Assembly: GCA_016794785.1 (NCBI GenBank)
Contig: JAEUHC010000018.1
Coordinates: 62,001-126,000, forward strand
Reading direction: 5' to 3'
DNA from: Opitutaceae bacterium
GTDB taxonomy: Bacteria > Verrucomicrobiota > Verrucomicrobiia > Opitutales > Opitutaceae
DNA: 64,000 bases
Shown here: one piece after another, positions 55,240-64,000 of the stretch
Position numbering within the stretch: the stretch's first letter is position 1
How the letters are laid out: each line of letters begins with the position of its first letter
The notes under the pieces: model-generated
What the model was told of the DNA's origin: nothing
Seen by the model: only the letters and a program-made list of their open reading frames with translations
Database searches by the model: none
Position numbers and translations under genes: made by a program

Positions 55240-56427
55240 TCAGGGCACGAGGTCAAACACCGACACGCGCTTCTCCGTCTCGGCCGTGCCGTTGAGGAAG
55301 GTCAACACGATCCCCTGCGCCGTCGCCACGAGTTGATCGTAGCGGCGCAGCTCCCATTGCGCCACGGGCTCGCCATTGATGCGGGTGACGAGATCGCCCG
55401 TCTGCACGCCCGCGACCTCGGCGGGGGATCGCGGCACCACGCCGGAGACGCGCCAGTAGGCCGGCGTCTTGGTGAAGCTCACCCCGGCGCTGCGCACGCC
55501 GAGCGGGCGAATGGGTGCGCGATCGTCGCGGAAAAAAATGACGCGGTCGCGCTTCTGGTCGAAGCTTACCGCGAAGTGCCGCAGCATGCCGCCGCCGACG
55601 GCCGAAAGCTCGTCGGTCAAGTCGACGACAGGCTCGCGGAAGACGTGCTCGCCGATCGCCAGGGAATCCGCGAGCCGGCCCACACGTCGCCTTCGCTCGC
55701 CGCCCAGCGTGCCGATGGTGCCGCCCTCGGCCGGGCCGCTGGCGAAGCGCGGCTCCATGCCCAGCGGGTTGAGGCTGAAAACCGCATCGCTCCCCGAGTC
55801 GATCAGCGCGACCACGGTGCGGTCGCCGATCTTCACGGGCACGACCGGGGTCTTGCGCGAATCGTCGAAGGCCACCGCCGAGCCCGGCAGCAGCGGCCGG
55901 TCCGCCGCCGCCTGCAGGATTACCCGGGCGCCCGGGTAGTCGAGCGTGAGCACCGTCTCGCGGAACAACGGAAACCCGAGGACGCCGTCGATTCGCACGC
56001 CAAGGTGGGCGGAAAGCGGCGCGCAATCGTAGACGAGCACCTCCACGTCGTCGAAGCGCGCCTCGCCCAGGTCGATCCGCCGCAGCGAGGCGCGCGGCAG
56101 CTCCTTCACGCCCCCATCGGCGCCGGTCACGCGCACACGCGTGGCCGCCGGGGAAAACGGCTCGCGCCCCGGGTAGCGCTGGGCCAGCGCCGGCGTGACG
56201 AGCGTGACGGACGAGCCTGTGTCGATGAGGAATCGGTAGGGGCCGTGACGATCCCACTTCACCTCCAGCAGCAGGTAGTTCCCGATCAGCTGCGCGGGCA
56301 GGATCACAAGCGGCGAAGCGAGCGTCGTGCGGCCCGGCTCTGACGGGCGGCGCTGCGGCATCACGGAGCACCCGGCGAGCCACACGAGCCCCGCGGCGAG
56401 CGTGAACTGCAGGAACGCCCGTTTCAT
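55240..56427 (-). CDS. Retropepsin-like aspartic protease lipoprotein with PDZ domain
   Basis: 395 residues. Lipobox LAGC with Cys20 marks it as a lipoprotein. Two aspartic motifs, FLIDTGSS (Asp69) and ALIDSGSD (Asp210), lie 141 residues apart, each in a half that resembles a retropepsin-type lobe, so a single chain may form the two-lobed active site. The C-terminus (about 300-385) is a PDZ domain (SPAEVAGVQTGDLVTRING). Start and the MFS gene stop overlap by ATGA. Linking a transporter to a PDZ aspartic protease is unusual. No substrate can be named; the lipid anchor suggests action at the periplasmic side of a membrane. Confidence 0.85.
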   Translation of the reverse strand: MKRAFLQFTLAAGLVWLAGCSVMPQRRPSEPGRTTLASPLVILPAQLIGNYLLLEVKWDRHGPYRFLIDTGSSVTLVTPALAQRYPGREPFSPAATRVRVTGADGGVKELPRASLRRIDLGEARFDDVEVLVYDCAPLSAHLGVRIDGVLGFPLFRETVLTLDYPGARVILQAAADRPLLPGSAVAFDDSRKTPVVPVKIGDRTVVALIDSGSDAVFSLNPLGMEPRFASGPAEGGTIGTLGGERRRRVGRLADSLAIGEHVFREPVVDLTDELSAVGGGMLRHFAVSFDQKRDRVIFFRDDRAPIRPLGVRSAGVSFTKTPAYWRVSGVVPRSPAEVAGVQTGDLVTRINGEPVAQWELRRYDQLVATAQGIVLTFLNGTAETEKRVSVFDLVP

Positions 56428-57761
56428 CTTGCCGGCTGCGGCAGCCGAAAAGCCAGCGCGAGCGCGGCCGCCGCCATGACCGCGCCCGCAAGAAACACGC
56501 TCGTCGATCCGTAGCGCCAGAAAACCACGCCCGCGAGCACCGGGGTGAACGCCCGGGCGAGCGCGCCGAGCGAACGGAATATCCCCAGCACCCGTCCTTG
56601 CTCCTCCGCGCCGGCATAAAGCGAGATCAGGCCGGTGGTCGCCGGGTTCACGAAACCCGATCCGACCGCGAGCAGCGCGAGCCCCGCGTAGAGCACCCAC
56701 GGCTGGCCGGCGTAGCCGATCACGAGCAAGCCGGCCGCGGTGAGTGCCAGCCCGGTCGTGAGCACGCGCACCTCGTCGACGACCCTGAGCAGCTTCCGCA
56801 CGATCAGGCCTTGGGTGAGAATCGCGCAGAGGCCGAGGTAGCCCAGCAAGTAGCCGTTTTCGCGCGCGGTGAAATTGAAGCGCGTCGTGGCGAGAAAGGT
56901 CAGCGCCGCCTCCATCGCCACAAATGCCACCGAGAAGATGAACGCAACGAGGTTGGCGCGTCGGACCGCCGGGTTCTGCAGTCCCAGGATCGCGGCGAGC
57001 GGGTTGCGCAACCGCGGCTCGATGGCGCCGGCGCGCGTCGCGGCCGGGAGGGTCTCGTGGAAGCGCGCCGCCACCCACAGCAGGTTCACCGCGCAAAGTC
57101 CGAGGGCGATCAGTGCGGGAAACGAAAATGGGTTGAGTCCCAGGGCCGCGAGCGCGGGAAAGTGCGCGGAAAGGTCCACGTTCACGGCCAGCGCGCCAAT
57201 GGTCGGTCCGGTCACCAACCCCAGGCCGAAGGCCGCGCCCACCAGCCCCATCGCCTTGGAGCGCTCGGCGCGCGTCGTCACATCCGCGACCGCCGCGGTG
57301 ACGACGGAGATGTTTCCGCTGAAGCCGCCGCTGACGATGCGCGACAGCAAAAACAGCCAGAACGATCCGCTGAACACCCAAATCGCGTAACCCGCCGCCG
57401 TGCCCGCGACGGTGACGAGCAGCACGCCGCGCCGCCCGCGGCGGTCGCTGAGCGCGCCCCAGAACGGCGCGAAGACGAACTGTAAGATCGAGAACACCGA
57501 GGCAATCACGCCCCCAAACAGCACCGGCGCGTAGTTCGCGATCCCGAAGGCCTGGGCCAGCGCATCCGTCTGGCCGACGAGCCACCCGAGCGCTCCGGTG
57601 CGTCCCTCCAGCTTCAGATAGTGCCCCAGCAAATCCGGCCCGAGCGGGAAGATGATCGAGAATCCGATCAGATCGATGTAGAGCGTGAGGAAGATGACCC
57701 CAAGCGAGAGCGCACGCTGGGGCGAAGGCGGAGCGGCGGAGCTGGAGTCGGATTTGGGCAC
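56424..57761 (-). CDS. Major facilitator superfamily transporter (TCR/Tet-like)
   Basis: 445 residues with twelve predicted hydrophobic segments. Motif A in the cytoplasmic loop 2-3 reads GALSDRRGRRGVLL, and the N-terminal helix shows LTLYIDLIGFSIIFPLGPDLL, both typical of the TCR/Tet family of drug:proton antiporters. The first loop is longer than usual (ALGWLVGQTDALAQAFGIAN). The aspartic protease gene overlaps its stop by 4 bases, so the two are coupled. YjbR-family and glyA genes lie upstream on the same strand. Substrate unknown; sugar or drug export are both possible. Confidence 0.9.
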   Translation of the reverse strand: MPKSDSSSAAPPSPQRALSLGVIFLTLYIDLIGFSIIFPLGPDLLGHYLKLEGRTGALGWLVGQTDALAQAFGIANYAPVLFGGVIASVFSILQFVFAPFWGALSDRRGRRGVLLVTVAGTAAGYAIWVFSGSFWLFLLSRIVSGGFSGNISVVTAAVADVTTRAERSKAMGLVGAAFGLGLVTGPTIGALAVNVDLSAHFPALAALGLNPFSFPALIALGLCAVNLLWVAARFHETLPAATRAGAIEPRLRNPLAAILGLQNPAVRRANLVAFIFSVAFVAMEAALTFLATTRFNFTARENGYLLGYLGLCAILTQGLIVRKLLRVVDEVRVLTTGLALTAAGLLVIGYAGQPWVLYAGLALLAVGSGFVNPATTGLISLYAGAEEQGRVLGIFRSLGALARAFTPVLAGVVFWRYGSTSVFLAGAVMAAAALALAFRLPQPAR

Positions 57762-57818
57762 GGTGGAAGAGCGACGAAAGACATTCCCCCACCAAGGCCA
57801 AGGCGCAAAGGGACGGCG

Positions 57819-58169
57819 CTAAAGGGCCAGTTGCGCGCGCACGCGTTTCGGCAGCTTCGCGATCACGAGGTCGCGGCTCCGGCGGATGCGGCGCTCAAGC
57901 TCGGCCGCGGGCAGCGCGGCCAGGTCGACGACTCGCACCCAGTGGCGTTTCGCGCAGTAGGGGGCCTGCGTGATGCCGTCGATGTCCACGAGGTCGTCGA
58001 ACTCCTCCGGCGTGCACTTGAACACGACGCCGTCGATCGTCTCCGCGTCGAGCGCGATGATCAGAAACACCTTGCCTGCGACTTTGAACACGAGGCAATC
58101 GCCCCACTGCTTCACCCATGTCGTTTGCGGCAGCGACAGGGCAAACTCACGAAGCGCAGGCAGACGCAT
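57819..58169 (-). CDS. MmcQ/YjbR-family protein
   Basis: 116 residues, full length for the family. Typical features are ALSLPQTTWVKQWGDCLVFKVAGKVF at the start (in part), DGVVFKCTPEEFDDLVD, QAPYCAKRHWVRVV and a C-terminal helix with RRSRDLVIAKLPKRV. The fold (CyaY-like) is known, but the biochemical role is not established; DNA binding has been suggested for relatives. The gene is 10 bases after glyA and 57 before the MFS gene, all in one direction. Confidence 0.88.
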   Translation of the reverse strand: MRLPALREFALSLPQTTWVKQWGDCLVFKVAGKVFLIIALDAETIDGVVFKCTPEEFDDLVDIDGITQAPYCAKRHWVRVVDLAALPAAELERRIRRSRDLVIAKLPKRVRAQLAL

Positions 58170-58179
58170 GCATCTCGTC

Positions 58180-59448
<1,269 letters not shown>

Positions 59449-59458
59449 TTACGATTGA

Positions 59459-59539
59459 TGATTTATGATTGATGATTGGCGCGTTCGCGCGGCAGCGGCG
59501 GAGACGCACCCAAAATCATAAATCAGGAATCATAAATCA
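59459..59539. repeat. AT-rich repeat unit in direct and inverted copies upstream of glyA
   Basis: A 12-base unit, TGATTTATGATT, occurs at 59459-59470, and its complement AATCATAAATCA occurs twice at 59514-59525 and 59528-59539. The central 40 bases are GC-rich. The cluster fills most of the gap between glyA and the phosphatase gene. Such elements may form a stem or bind an AT-specific protein. Confidence 0.7.
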
Positions 59540-59543
59540 AAAA

Positions 59544-60035
59544 TTACGCGCGCTTGCCCGCGATCAGCGTCTTAAGGTGCGCCACCAGCGAGGGAATCGC
59601 CTCCACCATCTCGTCGCGCGCGGCCTCGTAGGCCTTGAGCGGCCCCCCGAAGGGATCACCAATCTCGCGGTCGATCGGGCCGGGGATGAACTCGCGGAAA
59701 AGGAAGAGGTTCTTCGGCGCGGGCGCGCCCTGGAGGTCGATCATCGCGCGGTGCGACTCGGTCATGCCGATGACGGCCAGCGCGCCATCGAGCATCTCCT
59801 GCGTGAGTGTCCGGCTGCGGTGGCCGGAAATGTCGAGACCGACCTTTTTCAGGGCGATGACGGAATTCTCCGAGACCGGCGCGCCGCCCCGGCCGGCGAC
59901 GGCGGCGGAGACGACCTTGAGCGAGCGCAACGGCTCAGGCTCGGCACGGAGGGCGTGCTGCAGGAGCGCCGCGGCCATCGGGCTCCGGCACACGTTGGCC
60001 GTGCAGACGACGACGATGGTTCCGGGAGAAGACAC
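59544..60035 (-). CDS. Low-molecular-weight protein-tyrosine phosphatase
   Basis: 163 residues. The P-loop CTANVCRSP contains the catalytic Cys11 and Arg17 in the C-x5-R-S arrangement, and DPFGG near the C-terminus supplies the general acid Asp. Relatives (Wzb, Etp, YwlE) dephosphorylate tyrosine or arginine kinases in capsule synthesis or stress response. No tyrosine kinase gene is nearby. Part of a same-direction run purD, unknown secreted protein, phosphatase, glyA. Confidence 0.92.
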   Translation of the reverse strand: MSSPGTIVVVCTANVCRSPMAAALLQHALRAEPEPLRSLKVVSAAVAGRGGAPVSENSVIALKKVGLDISGHRSRTLTQEMLDGALAVIGMTESHRAMIDLQGAPAPKNLFLFREFIPGPIDREIGDPFGGPLKAYEAARDEMVEAIPSLVAHLKTLIAGKRA

Positions 60036-60106
60036 AGGGAGCGAAAGGACAGGGTTTCAGCCTAAACGCAAAGCCGGAGTGACAGGACCTGGATTCGCGC
60101 CGCCGC

Positions 60107-60745
60107 TCAGAGCATTTTCAACGCGACGAGCGCCCGGTGCAGATGCAGGGCGCGCTGCAAAGCCGCGTCGACTGTCGGCGTCGGACGCCGGGGGGCCGCG
60201 GCCGCGCTTTCCTCCGGGAGATCGGCGGGAGCCGCGCCCGTCTGACCACGGACCAAGCTGGCCTCGTCGTTGCGGACCTTGTCAGGATTGTCGGCAAGGA
60301 GCGTCGCGACGTCCGCCCCATTCTCCAGCGCGTCGTAGGCCTTGCGCTCCTCCTCCGGCGTGATTTTCACGGCGCTGTCCGGCCGGAAGCGCCCGCCCGC
60401 CGCGCCAATCACGATGACTCCGTCGCCCGCCACGCGCGGAGCGATCGCCTCGAGGAGCGCGGGCGAAGTTGCGGCATTGGCGATCACAAAGACCGGCGCG
60501 CGGGGGCTCGCGCGAAATCGCAGCCACGCCGCAAACGTCGTGACCGCCGTCGCATCGGCCTCGACGTAGCGCACATCGATGACGCAGGGCGGGATTTTCC
60601 CGGCCGGCGGGGCGGGAAGATCGGCCGGCAGGCGCTTCACCCGCACGTAGCCGAGCCCCTGCCCCAGATCGCGCTCCAGCGGGGCGGCCACCGCAGCGAC
60701 CGCGAGCGTCGAGAAAAGCAAAACGAGCCGGCGAAAAGCGATCAT
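60107..60745 (-). CDS. Secreted protein of unknown family
   Basis: 212 residues. The start MIAFRRLVLLFSTLAV opens a signal peptide and overlaps the purD stop by ATGA. The mature part shows CVIDVRYVEAD and PVFVIANAATSPALLEAIAPRVAGDGVIVIGAAGG (in part), alternating beta strands and helices that hint at a Rossmann-like or rhodanese-like fold, then a flexible region with TPEEERKAYDALENGADV. No catalytic motif is recognisable. Coupling to purD is positional only. Confidence 0.75.
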   Translation of the reverse strand: MIAFRRLVLLFSTLAVAAVAAPLERDLGQGLGYVRVKRLPADLPAPPAGKIPPCVIDVRYVEADATAVTTFAAWLRFRASPRAPVFVIANAATSPALLEAIAPRVAGDGVIVIGAAGGRFRPDSAVKITPEEERKAYDALENGADVATLLADNPDKVRNDEASLVRGQTGAAPADLPEESAAAAPRRPTPTVDAALQRALHLHRALVALKML

Positions 60746-62043
60746 GAGCGGGTGAGCTGGCGCGCGCCGATGTCGCGGCGGAAATACTTGGCGGCGCATC
60801 CGATCGCATCGCACACGGCGTAGGCTTGGTCCGCGGCGGCGCGGAGGGTGGGCGCGACCGCGGTCACGCCGAGCACGCGGCCGCCATTCATCACGAGCTG
60901 ACCGGCCGCGTTGCGCGCCGTGCCGGCATGGAGGATGGAGACGGAAGGGGGAAGTGCAGCGGGGGCCGGGAGGGTGATGACATCGCCCTTGGCGTAGGCG
61001 TCGGGATAGCCTTTGGCGGCAATCACCACGCACATCGCGTGCGCGGGCTTTTCCACAAGTTTCACCCCCGCCAGCTCGCGGCGCGTCGCCGCCCATAGGA
61101 GCGTGAGGATGTCGTTGGCGATCCGCGGCAGCACGACCTGCGTCTCGGGATCGCCGAAGCGGGCGTTGTATTCGATCACGCTCGGGCCGCTGGGCGTGAG
61201 CATGATGCCGATGAAGAGCGTGCCGCAGTAATCGATCCCCTCAGCGGCGATCGCGTTGACGGAGGGGCGCACGATTTCGTCTTCGATGCGCGCGAGCAGC
61301 GCGGGCGTGACAACTTCGGCCGGCGAGTAGGTGCCCATGCCGCCGGTGTTGGGCCCGGTGTCGCCATCGCCGATGCGCTTGTGATCCTGGGAGGTCGGCA
61401 GAATCACGTAATCGCGGCCGGAGACGACGACGAGGATCGAGGTCTCCTCGCCGAAGAGGCAGTCCTCGATGAGGAGCTGTTGGCCGCTCGCGCCGAATTT
61501 CCCGCCCTCAAGCATCTCGCGCACGGCGGCCTCGGCCTCGGCGAGGGACTGCGCGACGACCACGCCTTTGCCCGCCGCCAGGCCGTCGGCCTTGATCACG
61601 ATGGGAATGGAGCGCGTGCGCAGGTAGGCGAGCGCCGGCGCGACTTCGCTGAAAAATCCCGCCGCCGCCGTCGGGATGCGATGCTTGAGCAGAATCTGTT
61701 TCGTGAAAATCTTCGAGGCCTCCAGCCGCGCGCCGTCCGCCTTCGGCCCATAAACCGGAATCCCCGCGGCGATCAATCGGTCGGCGAGCCCAAGCGAGAG
61801 CGGCACCTCGGGCCCGACGACGACAAACTCAATCCCCTCGCGCTGCGCGAGCGCGACTAGGCCCGGCACATCATCGGCCGCGACGGGGAAACACGGCACA
61901 TCGTCGGCGATGCCGGCGTTGCCCGGCGCGCAGATGACGCGTGGTTTCGCCGGCGAGGCGAGCAAGGCGCGCACGAGCGCGTGCTCGCGGCCGCCAGCGC
62001 CGACGACGAGGAGGGAGCGAGGAAGAGATGCAGTCTGGGCCAC
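60742..62043 (-). CDS. purD: Phosphoribosylamine--glycine ligase
   Basis: 433 residues from GTG (VAQTASLPRSLLVVGAGGREHAL). It makes glycinamide ribonucleotide in purine synthesis. Family features are the N-terminal VVGAGGREHALV, the ATP-grasp segment IVIKADGLAAGKGVVVA, TGPNTGGMGTYSPAE and IEYNARFGDPETQVVLPR. Upstream frame continues 16 codons without similarity and would overlap the DUF5615 gene. Uses glycine that glyA, in the same strand run, can supply. The unknown secreted gene overlaps its stop. Confidence 0.95.
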   Translation of the reverse strand: MAQTASLPRSLLVVGAGGREHALVRALLASPAKPRVICAPGNAGIADDVPCFPVAADDVPGLVALAQREGIEFVVVGPEVPLSLGLADRLIAAGIPVYGPKADGARLEASKIFTKQILLKHRIPTAAAGFFSEVAPALAYLRTRSIPIVIKADGLAAGKGVVVAQSLAEAEAAVREMLEGGKFGASGQQLLIEDCLFGEETSILVVVSGRDYVILPTSQDHKRIGDGDTGPNTGGMGTYSPAEVVTPALLARIEDEIVRPSVNAIAAEGIDYCGTLFIGIMLTPSGPSVIEYNARFGDPETQVVLPRIANDILTLLWAATRRELAGVKLVEKPAHAMCVVIAAKGYPDAYAKGDVITLPAPAALPPSVSILHAGTARNAAGQLVMNGGRVLGVTAVAPTLRAAADQAYAVCDAIGCAAKYFRRDIGARQLTRS

Positions 62044-62054
62044 GCGGCGAAAGT

Positions 62055-62374
62055 TCAGAGCGCGACGCGCGTGGCAAGGCCGGGTTTGCACCCGGGAAGC
62101 GCGGCGAGGATCGCGGGCACGAGGGGCAACAGATCACCGAGACGATTCGAGGGGGCGCTCACCACGAGCACGGCGATCATGTAGTCGGGCAGATGCTGCT
62201 GGTAGGTCAGGTTGCCGTCGATGGTGAGGAAGTCATCGAACTGCCCCTCCGCGAGAGCGAGCAGCTTGCCATTCTTGATCGAGGCCCATCCGGCGTGTGG
62301 CACCGTGCGCACATCATGGCCCGGCAGATGGCGGATGAGGCGCTTGGCAGGCACTCGTCAAGCAGCACTCTCAT
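62055..62374 (-). pseudogene. DUF5615 PIN-like protein gene with a frameshift near its start
   Basis: The start ATG at 62374 begins MRVLLDECLP, exactly as in the DUF5615 family, but the next codons read SASSA. One base later the family sequence resumes (AKRLIRHLPGHDVRTV) and runs to the stop, about 106 residues in all. The lesion is one missing A in CCAAGCGC (forward 62341-62348). An internal GTG at 62354 could start a 99-residue protein lacking the first strand and its conserved Asp-Glu. DUF5615 proteins are proposed toxins of type II pairs with DUF433 antitoxins, and that gene overlaps here by 17 bases. Error in the sequence or a dead toxin are both possible. Confidence 0.75.
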
Positions 62375-62588
62375 GCGACAATGCCGCGTTCACTGCGAGC
62401 CGAGCCCCCTCATCAAGAAAGGTAATCGCCGCGGTGCGCGTCACCGTGGGGAAGTCCTCGAGAAATTCATCCAACGGATCACCCGCCTCCAAGTAGTCGA
62501 GCAGGGTCTGCACCGGCACGCGCGTGCCGCGGAAGCACGGGATGCCGCCAAGGATATCCGGATCGATGCAGACGACGGATTTTTTCAT
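62358..62588 (-). CDS. DUF433-family antitoxin-like protein
   Basis: 76 residues from MKKSVVCIDPDILGG; a GTG three codons upstream is possible, but TGAGG before the ATG suits ribosome binding. The DUF433 pattern is clear: CIDPDILGGIPCFRGTRVPVQTLLDYLEAGDPLDEFLEDFP in parts, with the winged-helix-like GTRVPV core. Such proteins usually precede a DUF5615 gene, as here, and are thought to neutralise it and bind DNA. The downstream partner is frameshifted, so the antitoxin may now be orphaned. Confidence 0.85.
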   Translation of the reverse strand: MKKSVVCIDPDILGGIPCFRGTRVPVQTLLDYLEAGDPLDEFLEDFPTVTRTAAITFLDEGARLAVNAALSHESAA

Positions 62589-62637
62589 GGTCCTCACGAT
62601 GCGAGTTTAAGCTCCGGCGTAAAGCCGCACCTTGCCT

Positions 62638-64000
62638 TCACAGCACCTGCAATTTCTTCCGATAGAAGGCCACGACCTCGTCGGGGTCATCGCTGAAGAG
62701 CACGTAGTCGCGCATCCAGGCCGGCGCGCGCTTGGTCGCGATCATGGTGTCGAGCTGGCGGCGCAGGTCGTCCCAGAATTTGGCGTTGAAAAACACGTAG
62801 GGCACGCGCGGGCGGATGCCGAGCTTGAGGTTGCACAGCTCGATGCCGACCTCCTCGAGCGTGCCGACGCCGCCGACGTTGAAGATGCAAAAATCCGCCG
62901 CCTCGAACCATTTTTGCCGGAAGTGCCGCGACGACTCTTGAAACGTGTTGAAGAAATCCACGCCCAGCTCCGGCGGCTGCGCCTCGAGTTCGAGGAAACA
63001 CGCGCCGGTGAGCGCGCCCTTGGCCCGCGCCTGCTCGGTGGCGAGGCGCATCACGCCGCCGCCGCCGCCGGTGAGCACGCCGAGGTTATGGCCGATGAAA
63101 GTCGTGAGCTTGTCCACTAGCGCAGAGATGCGCTCGGTGTCCTGCTGCTCAAGGCCCCAGGCGGAGCCGTAGAAGGCGAGCACGGTGGCTTCCTGGAAGC
63201 GCCGGGTCATCTCCTCGCGCACGAAGAACCCGTGCTCCTTGCGGTAGGTGTGGCGGTAAACGTCCTTCGTCTGCTCGTCATACCAGTGGACCTGCACGCC
63301 GAGGGCATGGAAGGCATCGAGGCGCGCGTGCGCGTTGCTGGAGAGGAAGTAGCCGTGCGTGCGCGAGGCGCGGCGGAAGATGACGTGCTTGATCTTCGCG
63401 TCGCCGAGGCGGGTGAAGAGCTCGATCTGCTCGAGCAGATCCGGGAAGTAGTCGAGGACAAGGGTGTCGGCGTTGTCCGGCGCGTGGTCGAGCGCCTGGA
63501 TCATGGTGCGGCTGCCGACGGGACAGGCGTCGCCTTCGAGGAATTTCTTCAGGTCTTCATTGGCGCGCACCACCACGGAGCGGTTCTCCATCGAGCCGCT
63601 CTGGCCGCGCACGGTGATTTTGGTGCGGGGCTTGGCCTCGGCGGTCGTGGCGGCGGGATTTTCGTCGAGGCACTTGTAGAGCCCGGCGGCGGTGGCGAGC
63701 AGGCGCGTGCGTTTCTTGGCCAGGGGCTTGAGATCGGGGTCCTCGGGCTCGGGCGCGCGGAAGACCTCGACCGAGACCATGGGGTTCACCACCGGCTGGT
63801 CGCCGGTGTTGTAGATCTCGAGCATGACATTCGTGCCAAAGGTCTTGATCGGATCGAGCAGGACGGCGCTGGTGTGGATGCCGAAATTGCCGGCGCCCTG
63901 GTTGAGCACGACAAAGTGCTCCTTCAGATACATCGAGCAGCTGGTGAGGATGCCCGAGCGCGGCGGGATCACGAGTGGCGAGGCGTCGTGCCGGATTTGC
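62638..64000 (-). CDS. LOG-family (lysine decarboxylase-like Rossmann) protein, 5' end outside window
   Basis: Open to the window edge; the visible part holds at least 450 residues. The C-terminal Rossmann domain (about the last 220 residues) shows LGVLTGGGGGVMRLATEQARAKG in part and the LOG signature region VGGVGTLEEVGIEL, close to the PGGxGTxxE motif of cytokinin-activating phosphoribohydrolases, but with V for P at its start. The first 200 residues (KEHFVVLNQGAGNFGIHTSAVLL in part, then NENRSVVVRANEDLKKFLEGDACPVG-like text) belong to a domain I cannot name. Nucleotide phosphoribohydrolase activity is therefore inferred. A GTG at 63972 could be an internal start, but family-like sequence extends upstream of it weakly (RHDASPLVIPPRSG). 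Confidence 0.8.
   Translation of the reverse strand, partial: QIRHDASPLVIPPRSGILTSCSMYLKEHFVVLNQGAGNFGIHTSAVLLDPIKTFGTNVMLEIYNTGDQPVVNPMVSVEVFRAPEPEDPDLKPLAKKRTRLLATAAGLYKCLDENPAATTAEAKPRTKITVRGQSGSMENRSVVVRANEDLKKFLEGDACPVGSRTMIQALDHAPDNADTLVLDYFPDLLEQIELFTRLGDAKIKHVIFRRASRTHGYFLSSNAHARLDAFHALGVQVHWYDEQTKDVYRHTYRKEHGFFVREEMTRRFQEATVLAFYGSAWGLEQQDTERISALVDKLTTFIGHNLGVLTGGGGGVMRLATEQARAKGALTGACFLELEAQPPELGVDFFNTFQESSRHFRQKWFEAADFCIFNVGGVGTLEEVGIELCNLKLGIRPRVPYVFFNAKFWDDLRRQLDTMIATKRAPAWMRDYVLFSDDPDEVVAFYRKKLQVL

Overview
The window is GC-rich and densely coding, with no intergenic gap above about 250 bases. It looks like the chromosome of a Verrucomicrobiota bacterium, probably of the Opitutaceae type. 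The inference rests on gene content: a DUF1592/DUF1588-type cytochrome c protein paired with a DUF1552 protein, an ECF sigma factor of the Rhodopirellula/Verrucomicrobium family with a FecR-LamG partner, several sulfatases, and large TonB-dependent receptors that all carry a short 'LSPF' motif after the signal peptide. I see no rRNA, tRNA, CRISPR array, insertion sequence or prophage.

Layout. 1-3857: secreted cytochrome/DUF1552 pair. 3951-6747: primary-type sigma factor and trpE. 6912-16591: a carbohydrate-sulfate locus of three formylglycine sulfatases, an ECF sigma factor, a FecR/LamG membrane protein and a frameshifted TonB-dependent receptor. 16635-22452: glmS, glgC, lgt, gcvT-gcvH. 22442-30845: secreted esterases, a secreted HpcH/HpaI aldolase, a ThrH-like phosphatase, a WYL regulator next to an unrecognised gene with a strong palindrome, a GxDLY/SGNH esterase, a PLP decarboxylase and a cupin. 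30858-33353: fur-TPR-lipB-lipA operon, with priA divergent. 35705-38165: MacA-like adaptor and FtsX/MacB-like permease with no ATPase. 38337-39770: mpl. 39849-42652: an HtrA-type protease with four PDZ-like modules, overlapped by a pseudo-protease. 42649-45507: histidine kinase, rimO and a 34-residue basic protein with its own terminator. 45604-54027: a VCBS beta-propeller protein and two giant TonB receptors in tandem, followed by a LacI-type regulator (54121-55185). 55240-64000: a retropepsin-like PDZ lipoprotein coupled to an MFS transporter, a YjbR protein, glyA, a low-molecular-weight phosphatase, a secreted unknown protein, purD, a DUF433/DUF5615 pair with a frameshifted second gene, and a LOG-family protein cut by the window edge.

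How the genes fit together. Housekeeping genes (sigma factor, trpE, glmS, glgC, lgt, gcvTH, lipAB, priA, mpl, rimO, glyA, purD) alternate with accessory blocks for capture and breakdown of complex, probably sulfated and esterified, polysaccharides. The gcvH product needs lipoyl groups, which the lipB-lipA operon in this window supplies.

Two genes (the receptor at 12034-15107 and the DUF5615 gene at 62055-62374) are broken by what looks like one missing base in a short homopolymer. Both could be assembly errors. The receptor break, however, sits exactly on a heptamer with -1 frameshift geometry. The most unusual items are the four-PDZ protease with its pseudo-protease partner, the 34-residue basic protein, the palindrome beside the WYL regulator, and the transporter-coupled retropepsin-like lipoprotein.
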